In this document: one piece after another, positions 1 to 6,423 of the stretch | Layout of the letters: each line of letters opens with the position of its first letter | How positions within the stretch are numbered: the stretch's first letter is position 1 | Origin: Bifidobacterium breve | GTDB lineage: Bacteria > Actinomycetota > Actinomycetes > Mycobacteriales > Mycobacteriaceae | Reading direction: 5' to 3' | Assembly: GCA_943331415.1 (NCBI GenBank) | Contig: CALQLM010000070.1 | Location: 1-6,578 of the forward strand | DNA: 6,578 nt | The notes under the pieces: generated by a model | Told to the model about the DNA's origin: nothing | What the model saw: only the letters and a program-made list of their open reading frames with translations | The model's database searches: none | Position numbers and translations under genes: made by a program

Positions 1-433
1 GGCGCGCGATACCAGGCAGCAGATGGTTGAACACCACGTCCGAGGCGTCGGTATCGGAATCCCACCTGGGCTCGGAAGAGATCAGCTCCACCGGTAGGCC
101 CAGCGCGGTCAATCCGGCCCGTACCCGGGGCAGAAAATCGGCGACGTACATCTGCAGAACGGCACCGAAGGCCTCCCGGCCGAGCGCGCCGATCAGCGCC
201 GCGCGTTGGGCGTCGCAGACCATCGACACGTCGATACTGAACTGCTCAGAGAATTCGGCCACCACAGATTCGGCATCCGACTCAGGTTGAGCCGCAGGAC
301 GTTCAGACGGCAACGCGGGCAACGCCAGGGCAGCCGAGGACGTCGCGCGGACCAGTCCGATCAGCCGCTGCTGCCCTGCCGGGGACTGCAACGTCAGTCG
401 GCTGAGCAAGGTATCGATCTCGTCTTCGGGCAC
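1..433 (-). CDS. Unrecognised conserved-looking protein, partial (3' end beyond window)
   Basis: An open frame of 144 codons on the minus strand runs off the left edge without a stop. It starts at a GTG (minus-strand reading of 431-433), the first possible start after the tldE stop. That stop (440-442) lies in the same frame, so only two codons (TCG ACT) separate the genes. The Shine-Dalgarno is weak, so translation probably depends on coupling to tldE. The protein begins VPEDEIDTLLSRL. It has a helical N-terminal part, an Ala/Pro-rich linker around residues 30-50, and a second helical part around residues 55-110 containing DAQRAALIGALG and YVADFLPRVRAGLTALG. No signal peptide, membrane segment or catalytic motif is visible. 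The second helical part faintly resembles segments of actinobacterial AhpD/carboxymuconolactone-decarboxylase-like proteins, but I would not name it on that. It occupies the position of Rv2313c in M. tuberculosis, as I recall that map. Confidence 0.72.
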   Translation of the reverse strand, partial: MPEDEIDTLLSRLTLQSPAGQQRLIGLVRATSSAALALPALPSERPAAQPESDAESVVAEFSEQFSIDVSMVCDAQRAALIGALGREAFGAVLQMYVADFLPRVRAGLTALGLPVELISSEPRWDSDTDASDVVFNHLLPGIAR

Positions 434-439
434 AGTCGA

Positions 440-1813
440 TTATTGCGCCTGACTGACCGAGGACATGTGGAAGTCGGGACTCCGCAATGTCGGCATCACC
501 GCACGGGTCGCCCAGTCGCTCCACTCCCGTGGCAGCGTGACCTCGGCGGCACTGGCTTCGGTCGCGCGCCGCAGTAAATCCAGCGGGCTCTCGTTGAACC
601 GGAAGTTATTGACCGCCGCGGTGACCTCACCGTCCTCGATGAGATAGACCCCGTCGCGGGTCAGCCCGGTGAGCAGCAACGTGGTGGGGTCGACGGTGCG
701 GATGTACCACAGGGTGGTCAGCAGCAGACCGCGCTCAGTGCCCGCGACCATATCGGCCAGGGACGCGGTGCCCCCGCTCATGAGCAGGTTGTCCGCCGGA
801 GCCGCGGGGGCGACGCCGAACTCGGCCGCTGTGGCCCGCGGGTAGACCAGCGAGGAGATGGTGCCATCGCGGATCCAATCCACCCGGCCGATGTCCATCC
901 CATTGTCGAAAACCGAGAGCCGCTCAGAACCGGCCGCGGTGTGAACGAAGGGCGCGCACTCCAATCCGGGTGCGATCGGATCGGAGTACATCGTCAACGG
1001 CAGATCCGTGAGCTTCTCCCCCACCCTCGTTCCTCCGCCGGGTGCCGACAGGGCGGTGCGGCCTTCTTGGGCACCGCGGCCGTCCATCGACCAGCCCAGG
1101 TAGATCATCATGTCGGCCACCGTCGAGGGCGGCATCAGCGTTTCGTAACGCCCGGCCGGCAACTCGACGGTGCGCTCGGCCCACCCCAGCCGGACTGACA
1201 GGTCGTCGAGCATCCCGTCGACGGGAACATCGATGAACCACGGGGTACTGACGCCCGCCCACGCGCTGGCGGCGCCGCGTTTGGCGTTGATCTCCACCGA
1301 TCCGGTGGGCTGGGTGAAGCGGCGGCGCACTCCGGTCGAGGTAGCCACCAGCGTCGTCTCCACCACGTGGTGGGCGTAACCATAGAGCTGGTCGGTGCCA
1401 CCGAACCCCGCCGATAAGGCCCGCGCCACCTCGGCGAAAGCCCCTGCGCCGGTTCCCGGTATCGGGTCACCCCAGTCGGCCGGCTCGCCAGACCCGGTGA
1501 GCAGCGGGGCATGGTCTCGGGCTTGCGGTGCGGCGTGGGCGGCGTCCTCGGCGGCGGCGACGAGATCCGCGACCGCATCGGGGTCGACCACACTGGAACG
1601 TCGCGCGCCCAGATGGGCGGCGTCACCGCGCCGCACGATTGCGATGACCGTGGTCGTGCGGCCGGTGGAGACACCGTTGGTGGTCATCGAATTGCCGGCC
1701 CAGCGCAGCGAGGCCTCCGCACGGTCGGAGACGATCACGATGGTCTCGTCGCAGCGCGCCGAAGTCGCGGCGGCGTGCAGTGCGAGTTCGACGACCTGCT
1801 GTGCCGGGATCAC
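440..1813 (-). CDS. tldE: TldE/PmbA-family metalloprotease subunit
   Basis: This 457-residue protein is the non-catalytic partner of TldD. The TldD/TldE heterodimer is a cytosolic zinc peptidase, known in Escherichia coli for trimming the microcin B17 leader and degrading CcdA and unfolded peptides. TldE homologues lack the HExxxH zinc site, and none is present here. Family signs are the N-terminal Asp/Ser-rich sheet region (ETIVIVSDRAEASLRWAGN), the middle TQPTGSVEINAKRG segment, and the C-terminal NNFRFNESPLDLLRRATEAS block typical of PmbA. The GTG start at 1811-1813 is chosen because it overlaps the tldD stop in a GTGA arrangement, begins right at the family's N-terminal helix (MIPAQQVVELALHAA), and gives a length like E. 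coli PmbA (450). A longer open frame to 1945 merely overlaps tldD. The chain looks intact. The native substrate in mycobacteria is unknown to me. Confidence 0.93.
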   Translation of the reverse strand: MIPAQQVVELALHAAATSARCDETIVIVSDRAEASLRWAGNSMTTNGVSTGRTTTVIAIVRRGDAAHLGARRSSVVDPDAVADLVAAAEDAAHAAPQARDHAPLLTGSGEPADWGDPIPGTGAGAFAEVARALSAGFGGTDQLYGYAHHVVETTLVATSTGVRRRFTQPTGSVEINAKRGAASAWAGVSTPWFIDVPVDGMLDDLSVRLGWAERTVELPAGRYETLMPPSTVADMMIYLGWSMDGRGAQEGRTALSAPGGGTRVGEKLTDLPLTMYSDPIAPGLECAPFVHTAAGSERLSVFDNGMDIGRVDWIRDGTISSLVYPRATAAEFGVAPAAPADNLLMSGGTASLADMVAGTERGLLLTTLWYIRTVDPTTLLLTGLTRDGVYLIEDGEVTAAVNNFRFNESPLDLLRRATEASAAEVTLPREWSDWATRAVMPTLRSPDFHMSSVSQAQ

Positions 1814-3345
1814 GCTCGGCCCGACTCTTCGCGGGTGTTGAGCACGTTCACGCCGCGGAACAGTGCCGAGGGACATCCGTGGCTGACCGCGGCGACCTGG
1901 CCGGGTTGGGCCTTGCCGCAGTTGAACGCCCCGCCTAGCCGCCACGTCGAGGGTCCGCCCACGGCTTCCATAGAATTCCAGAAATCGGTCGTGGTCGCCT
2001 GGTAGGCGACGTCACGTAACTGGCCGTCGAGGCGTCCGTCGCGGATACGGAAGAACCGCTGCCCGGTGAATTGAAAGTTGTAGCGCTGCATATCAATCGA
2101 CCAACTCTTATCGCCGACGATGTAGATCCCGTCGGTGACCCGACTGATCAAGTCATCAGTACTCACGTCGTCGGTAGCGGGCTGCAGTGAGACATTGGGC
2201 ATCCGCTGGATCGGGACGTGGTGGGCCGAGTCGGCGTAGGAGCAGCCGTTGGACCGGTCCTTACCGAGCCGCTTGGCGAAGACTCGGTCCAACTGATAGC
2301 CGACGAAGATGCCGTCGCGTACCAGATCCCAACTCTGGGCCGCCACTCCCTCGGCGTCGTAACCGATTGTGGCCAAGCCATAGTCGACGGTGCGATCGGC
2401 GGTGACGTTCATCACCGGCGATCCGTACCGCATGATGTTGAGTTTGTCCGGGGTCGCAAACGAGGTGCCGGCATAGGCGGCCTCATACCCGATCGCCCGG
2501 TCGTACTCGGTAGCGTGGCCGATGGACTCATGGATGGTCAGCCACAGGTTCGTGGGGTCGATCACCAGATCGGTCGGACCCGCGGTGACACTGGGCGATT
2601 TGGTTTTCTCGGCCAACAGGGCGGGCAGTTCGGCCAGTTCGCCGGACCAGTCCCACACCTGCTCGTCGGTCAGGGTCTCCCAGCCGCGGCCAGTGGGCGG
2701 GGCAAGGGTGCGCATGGACTCGAAGCTGCCCGCCGCGGCATCAACGGCCACCGCCTCCAGGACCGGCATCGTGCGGACTCGCTGCTGGGTGACTGACGAG
2801 CCGAAGGTGTCGGCGTAGAAGGTCTGTTCCTTGACTGACGTCACCATCGCCGACACGTGGTCCACCCCGTCGGATGCCAGCAGGCGGCCGGAGTACTCCC
2901 CCAGCAGAGCGACCTTCTCGTCGGTGGGGATGGCGAACGGATCGATGGAAAAGTCCGACACCCAGGTCGCGCCGGTGTAGACCGGTTCGTCGGCCAGTTC
3001 GATGCGCTCGGCGTTGAGCGCGGCCAGGGTGACCGCGACGCCCACCGCGTGACGGGCGGACTCAGCGGCGATATCCGGGCGCAGGCCGGCATGCGAGGCG
3101 AAGCCCCAGGTGCCGTCGACGATCACCCGCACCGCCAGACCGACATCCCGGTCCACGACGGCCGATTCCAACTCGCCGTCGCGCAGCGCAACAATCTCGG
3201 TGGTGATGGCGTGGACCCGCAGGTCGGCATAACTCGCACCGCCCGCGATTGCCGCCGACAGTGCGGCATCGGCCAGTCTGTTGAGCGGCAGGGCCAGGAA
3301 GTCGGAGTCAACACCCCGACCACCACCCGTTCGGTGGGAACTCAC
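1810..3345 (-). CDS. tldD: TldD-family zinc metalloprotease, catalytic subunit
   Basis: This 511-residue protein is the catalytic half of the TldD/TldE peptidase, expected in the cytosol. The zinc site is visible as HESIGHATE, with His272, Glu273 and His276 matching the HExxxH positions of E. coli TldD (His262/His266). Cys476 in FNCGKAQPGQ is the likely third metal ligand, matching E. coli Cys454. The N-terminal part carries the usual YADLRVHAITTEIVALRDGE strand region. The C-terminus has the glycine-rich GGPSTWRLGG and VSHGCP blocks. The GTG at 3343-3345 is preferred because upstream codons would run into the divergent uspA gene. The first 12 residues are poorly conserved in style, so a slightly later start is possible. 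It is the first gene of the leftward operon and overlaps tldE by 4 bases, so the subunits should be made in step. No defect is seen. Confidence 0.94.
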   Translation of the reverse strand: MSSHRTGGGRGVDSDFLALPLNRLADAALSAAIAGGASYADLRVHAITTEIVALRDGELESAVVDRDVGLAVRVIVDGTWGFASHAGLRPDIAAESARHAVGVAVTLAALNAERIELADEPVYTGATWVSDFSIDPFAIPTDEKVALLGEYSGRLLASDGVDHVSAMVTSVKEQTFYADTFGSSVTQQRVRTMPVLEAVAVDAAAGSFESMRTLAPPTGRGWETLTDEQVWDWSGELAELPALLAEKTKSPSVTAGPTDLVIDPTNLWLTIHESIGHATEYDRAIGYEAAYAGTSFATPDKLNIMRYGSPVMNVTADRTVDYGLATIGYDAEGVAAQSWDLVRDGIFVGYQLDRVFAKRLGKDRSNGCSYADSAHHVPIQRMPNVSLQPATDDVSTDDLISRVTDGIYIVGDKSWSIDMQRYNFQFTGQRFFRIRDGRLDGQLRDVAYQATTTDFWNSMEAVGGPSTWRLGGAFNCGKAQPGQVAAVSHGCPSALFRGVNVLNTREESGRA

Positions 3346-3380
3346 CGAACCACCGTAGCCGGGGGCTTTAATTAGTTCCC
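3346..3380. promoter_or_regulatory. 35-bp divergent intergenic region, probable two-way promoter
   Basis: Only 35 bases separate the starts of tldD (leftward) and uspA (rightward). They contain one AT-rich island, TTTAATTA (3367-3374), in otherwise GC-rich sequence. The island includes the palindrome TAATTA, which reads as a plausible -10 hexamer on both strands. For uspA it lies 6-12 bases before the GTG, and no Shine-Dalgarno is seen, which suits a leaderless transcript starting at or near the GTG, a common mycobacterial arrangement. For tldD it would leave a leader of roughly 16 bases. I see no convincing -35 hexamer on either side. The promoter call is inference from spacing and composition. 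Confidence 0.45.
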
Positions 3381-4253
3381 GTGAGCACTCCGCGTGTTCG
3401 CTCGGCCCTGCTCGGGTACGGGCTCCTGGCTCCAAGCCTGTTCGGGGTGGTGTGCTTCCTGCTGCTGCCGATGCTCGTCGTGGTCTGGCTGAGCATGCAC
3501 CGCTGGGATCTACTGGGCCCGATCCGCTATGTGGGGCTGGATAATTGGCATTCGGTGCTGACCGATCCCGGTTTCGGAAATTCTCTGCTGGTAACGCTGC
3601 TCTTCATCGCGATCGTGGTGCCCGCTCAGATTCTGCTGGGACTGGCTGCGGCGGCGATGCTGGCTCGGGAACTTCCCGGCACCGGCGTCTTCCGCGCCCT
3701 CTATGTGATCCCGTGGATCTGCTCACCCCTGGCGGTGGCGGTGCTGTGGCGCTGGATCCTGGCGCCCACCGATGGCGCGATCAGCACCCTGGCGGGGCGG
3801 CGGATCGAGTGGCTCACCGACCCGACACTGGCGCTTCCGGTGGTGTCGGCCGTCACGGTGTGGACCAATGTCGGCTACGTCGCGCTGTTCTTCCTGGCCG
3901 GAATCCTGGCCATCCCCCCGCAGATCCACGCCGCCGCCCGCATCGACGGGGCCAACTCCTGGCAGCGGTTCTGGCGGATCACCATGCCCATGCTGCGTCC
4001 GACCTTCTTCTTCGTCTCGGTCACCGGAGTAGTCAGCGCCGCGCAAGTGTTCGACACCGTGTACGCACTCACCGGCGGCGGACCGGCCGGGCGTACCGAC
4101 CTGGTCGCCCACAGCATCTACGCCGAGGCCTTCGGCGCCGCCGCGATCGGACGCGCGGCAGTCATGGCCCTGGTCTTATTCGTCATCCTGGTCGGTGTCA
4201 CGATCGTCCAACACCTGTATTTTCGCCGACGGATCAGCTATGACCTCACCTAG
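3381..4253 (+). CDS. uspA: Sugar ABC transporter permease UspA (MalF-type)
   Basis: This 290-residue inner-membrane permease is one of the two channel subunits of a carbohydrate importer. Six hydrophobic segments are visible at about residues 11-38, 68-92, 107-127, 150-178, 208-229 and 260-281. The cytoplasmic EAA loop that docks on the ATPase is present after segment 4, at residues 180-208, with AAARIDGAN followed by FWRITMPMLRP. The GTG start at 3381 gives the same length I recall for M. tuberculosis UspA and places the first membrane segment close to the N-terminus. It overlaps the next gene by 14 bases, which implies coupled translation. In M. tuberculosis UspABC has been linked to amino-sugar uptake; that substrate is inferred here only from gene order and family. 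The gene itself is intact. Confidence 0.92.
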   Translation: MSTPRVRSALLGYGLLAPSLFGVVCFLLLPMLVVVWLSMHRWDLLGPIRYVGLDNWHSVLTDPGFGNSLLVTLLFIAIVVPAQILLGLAAAAMLARELPGTGVFRALYVIPWICSPLAVAVLWRWILAPTDGAISTLAGRRIEWLTDPTLALPVVSAVTVWTNVGYVALFFLAGILAIPPQIHAAARIDGANSWQRFWRITMPMLRPTFFFVSVTGVVSAAQVFDTVYALTGGGPAGRTDLVAHSIYAEAFGAAAIGRAAVMALVLFVILVGVTIVQHLYFRRRISYDLT

Positions 4254-5061
4254 GCGCAGCACCGCGCTGATCTACGCCGGACTGGTGGTCGCCGCGGTTG
4301 TGACGGTGGCGCCGTTCGCACTGAGTCTGCTGACATCAGTGACCTCCGCCCAACAGTTCGCCACCGGCACCCCGCTATCACTACCCAATCCGCCCACGCT
4401 GTCCAACTACACCGCGCTGGGCAACGCCGGGTTCGGCCGGGCGCTGATGGTCACCGCCCTGATGACGGCGATCATCACCCTCGGTCAGTTGACCTTCTCG
4501 GTGCTGGCCGCCTATGCGTTCGCCCGACTGGAGTTCCGCGGGCGCGATGGATTGTTCTGGCTCTATGTCGCAACGCTGATGGTGCCCGGAACCGTAACGG
4601 TGGTGCCGCTCTACCTGATGATGGCCGAGATGGGGCTGCGCAACACATTCTGGGCACTGGTGCTGCCGTTCCTATTCGGCTCGCCGTAAGCGATCTTCCT
4701 GTTGCGCGAATACTTCAGGTCAATTCCGGACGATCTGCTCAACGCCGCCAAACTCGACGGTGCCAACACCCTGGACGTCATCGTTCATGTGGTGCTGCCG
4801 TCCAGCAAGCCGATCCTGGCCACCCTCACACTGATCACCGTTGTGTCGCAGTGGAACAGCTTCATGTGGCCGCTGGTCATCACCAGCGGCGAGCGGTGGC
4901 GGGTCCTGACCGTCGCCACCGCAGGACTGCAGTCGCAGTACAACGCGCAGTGGACATTGGTGATGGCGGCGACGACGGTGGCGATCGTGCCATTGGTGGT
5001 GTTGTTCGCGATATTTCAGCGTCACATTGTGCGCTCGATCGTCGTCACGGGACTCAAATGA
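4240..5061 (+). pseudogene. uspB: UspB sugar permease (MalG-type) broken by an in-frame stop at codon 150
   Basis: The frame from ATG 4240 encodes a MalG-type permease, but codon 150 is TAA (4687-4689). The same frame then continues, open and clearly homologous, to TGA 5059-5061. Ignoring the stop, the chain is about 273 residues, as expected for UspB. The first part (149 residues) has membrane segments near 10-31, 66-94 and 105-128 and the start of a fourth. The lost part holds the EAA loop (4729-4800, NAAKLDGANTLDVIVHVVLP) and the last two membrane segments. Families of this type usually read SPYAIFLLR here, so TAC or TAT changed to TAA is the simplest explanation. No frameshift or further damage is seen, so the change is recent or a base-call error. 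A TTG at 4702 could in principle restart translation, but no Shine-Dalgarno supports it. The 5' end overlaps uspA by 14 bases and the 3' end overlaps uspC as ATGA. Confidence 0.9.
4687..4689 (+). other. Premature TAA stop in uspB
   Basis: This is the single disruptive codon in uspB. It is in phase with the ATG at 4240 (149 codons upstream) and with the downstream family-like sequence from 4690. Residues on both sides (FLFGSP before, AIFLLREYF after) join without gap or insertion, which excludes a frameshift as the cause. A one-base change from a tyrosine codon would produce it. Confidence 0.93.
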
Positions 5062-6380
5062 TCACCCGGCCCCGGTCATCAACGCTGGTGCTGATGGCAC
5101 TACTCACCGTCAGTGCGATGCTCGCCGGTGTTGCGATACTGCTGGGCCGCACCGCCGACCCTGCCGGTAAAACCATCGTCACGGTGCGACTGTGGGACGA
5201 GCAGGTGGCCGCCGCCTATCGCGAGTCGTTCACCGAGTTCAGCCGCGAACACCCCGGGATCGAGGTCCGCACCACCCTGGTGTCCTACGCCACCTACTTT
5301 GACACCCTGCGCACCGACGTCGCCGGCGGCGGGGCCGACGATATCTTCTGGATCAACAACTCCCACTTCGCCGAATACGCCGACAACGGACGGCTGATGG
5401 CCATCACAGCCGCGCCGGATTGGGATCCAGCAGTCACCGGGCAGTTCACCCGGGGCGGGGTGCTGTGGGGTGTGCCGCAACTGACCGATGCCGGGATCGC
5501 GCTGTACTACAACAGCGATCTACTCGCCGCCGCCGGCGTGGACTCGGCCGCACTCGGCGAGGCGCGCTGGGACCTGGACCCCAGTGTTGACACCCTGCGG
5601 CCACTGCTGGCCAGGCTCACCGTGGACGTCAACGGCACGACAGCCGCGGAGAACGGATTCGACGCCCGCCGCATCCGGCAGTGGGGCTACAACGCCGCCA
5701 ATGATCTGCAGGGCATCAATCTCAACTTCATCGGATCGGCGGGCGGGGTCTTCGCCGACGGCGACCGGTTCGCCTTCGACAATCCGCAGACCGTCACCGC
5801 ATTTCAGTACGTGGTGAACCTGATCAACTCCGACAATGTCTCCCCACCGGCGTCGGACACCAACGATAACGGCGACTTCTCCCGCAATCAGTTTCTCTCC
5901 GGACGGATGGCGGTCTTCCAGTCCGGCACGTACAACCTCGCCCAGATCGCCGAGCAAGCGCGCTTCAGATGGGGAGTGGCGATGCTGCCCACCGGTCCGT
6001 CCGGGCGGGTCAGCGTCACCAACGGCATTGTGGCAGCGGGCAATCCGAACACGAATCATCCCGATGCCGTTCGCACCGTCCTGGACTGGCTGGGCAGCAC
6101 GGCAGGCAACGAATTTCTCGGCCGACGCGGCGCGGCAATCCCTGCCGTGCGCCCCGCACAGCGCAGCTACTTCGACTACTGGTCAGCGAGGAATGTCGAC
6201 GTGACACCGTTTTTCGCGGTGCTCAACGGGCCGCGAATCGACGCACCCGGGGGTGCCGGATTCGCAGCCGGTTACCAGGCGATCAAACCCTTCTTCGACG
6301 AGATGTTCCTGGGCCGACGGGCGGTCGCACCAACGCTGGCCGCCGCGCAGCAGGCCGCCAACACTGCGGCACGACGCTGA
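5058..6380 (+). CDS. uspC: Extracellular sugar-binding protein UspC of an ABC importer
   Basis: This 440-residue solute-binding protein of the SBP_bac_1 type would capture the sugar outside the membrane and pass it to UspA/UspB. A basic N-terminus (MITRPRSS) and a hydrophobic stretch at residues 9-30 form a signal peptide or membrane anchor. The mature part begins near residue 38 with the strand TIVTVRLWDEQV. Family features follow: helix YRESFTEFSREHPGIEV, the GGGADDIFWINNSHFAEYADNG block (about 90-111), GVPQLTDAGIALYYN, and FLSGRMAVFQSGTYNL in the C-terminal lobe. There is no cysteine anywhere, so no lipobox; the protein must be secreted or held by its N-terminal helix. The ATG at 5058 overlaps the uspB stop, and GGGA lies about 7 bases upstream. 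The length equals the M. tuberculosis UspC I recall, whose structure and amino-sugar binding have been reported. The gene is intact. Confidence 0.92.
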   Translation: MITRPRSSTLVLMALLTVSAMLAGVAILLGRTADPAGKTIVTVRLWDEQVAAAYRESFTEFSREHPGIEVRTTLVSYATYFDTLRTDVAGGGADDIFWINNSHFAEYADNGRLMAITAAPDWDPAVTGQFTRGGVLWGVPQLTDAGIALYYNSDLLAAAGVDSAALGEARWDLDPSVDTLRPLLARLTVDVNGTTAAENGFDARRIRQWGYNAANDLQGINLNFIGSAGGVFADGDRFAFDNPQTVTAFQYVVNLINSDNVSPPASDTNDNGDFSRNQFLSGRMAVFQSGTYNLAQIAEQARFRWGVAMLPTGPSGRVSVTNGIVAAGNPNTNHPDAVRTVLDWLGSTAGNEFLGRRGAAIPAVRPAQRSYFDYWSARNVDVTPFFAVLNGPRIDAPGGAGFAAGYQAIKPFFDEMFLGRRAVAPTLAAAQQAANTAARR

Positions 6381-6384
6381 GTTT

Positions 6385-6423
6385 GCTTAGCCGAGTCCGC
6401 TTAGCCGAGTCCGCTTAGCCGAG
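6385..6423. repeat. 14-bp tandem repeat, 2.8 copies, at the convergent gene ends
   Basis: GCTTAGCCGAGTCC occurs at 6385-6398 and 6399-6412, followed by an 11-base third copy at 6413-6423. The copies are identical over their shared length. The third copy contains the stop codon and last two codons of the minus-strand gene on the right, so the array looks like a duplication of that gene's 3' end. Because 14 is not a multiple of 3, the copies place TAG in all three plus frames and TAA in all three minus frames. It lies 4 bases beyond the uspC stop. No stem-loop with a U-run is visible in it. Confidence 0.9.

Noticed and set aside
27..577. Plus-strand open frames at 27-290 and 206-577
   Set aside because: They are low-complexity, opposite the open minus-strand frame 1-433 and the 3' end of tldE, with no sign of a folded protein.
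1511..3375. Long open frames on the plus strand opposite tldE and tldD (1511-2005, 2218-2796, 2857-3375)
   Set aside because: They are Gly/Arg-rich translations antisense to strongly recognisable protease genes, with no domain or ribosome site. High-GC third positions create such frames by chance.
4195..4239. Longer uspB start at 4195
   Set aside because: It would add 15 residues inside uspA. The ATG at 4240 gives a normal permease N-terminus and a short overlap.
3545..4243. Arg/His-rich frame of 232 codons inside uspA
   Set aside because: It is an out-of-frame reading of uspA; the uspA frame has six membrane helices and an EAA loop, while this one shows nothing recognisable.
6385..6423. 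CRISPR-like array
   Set aside because: The units are 14 bases in direct tandem with no spacers, and no cas gene is in the window.
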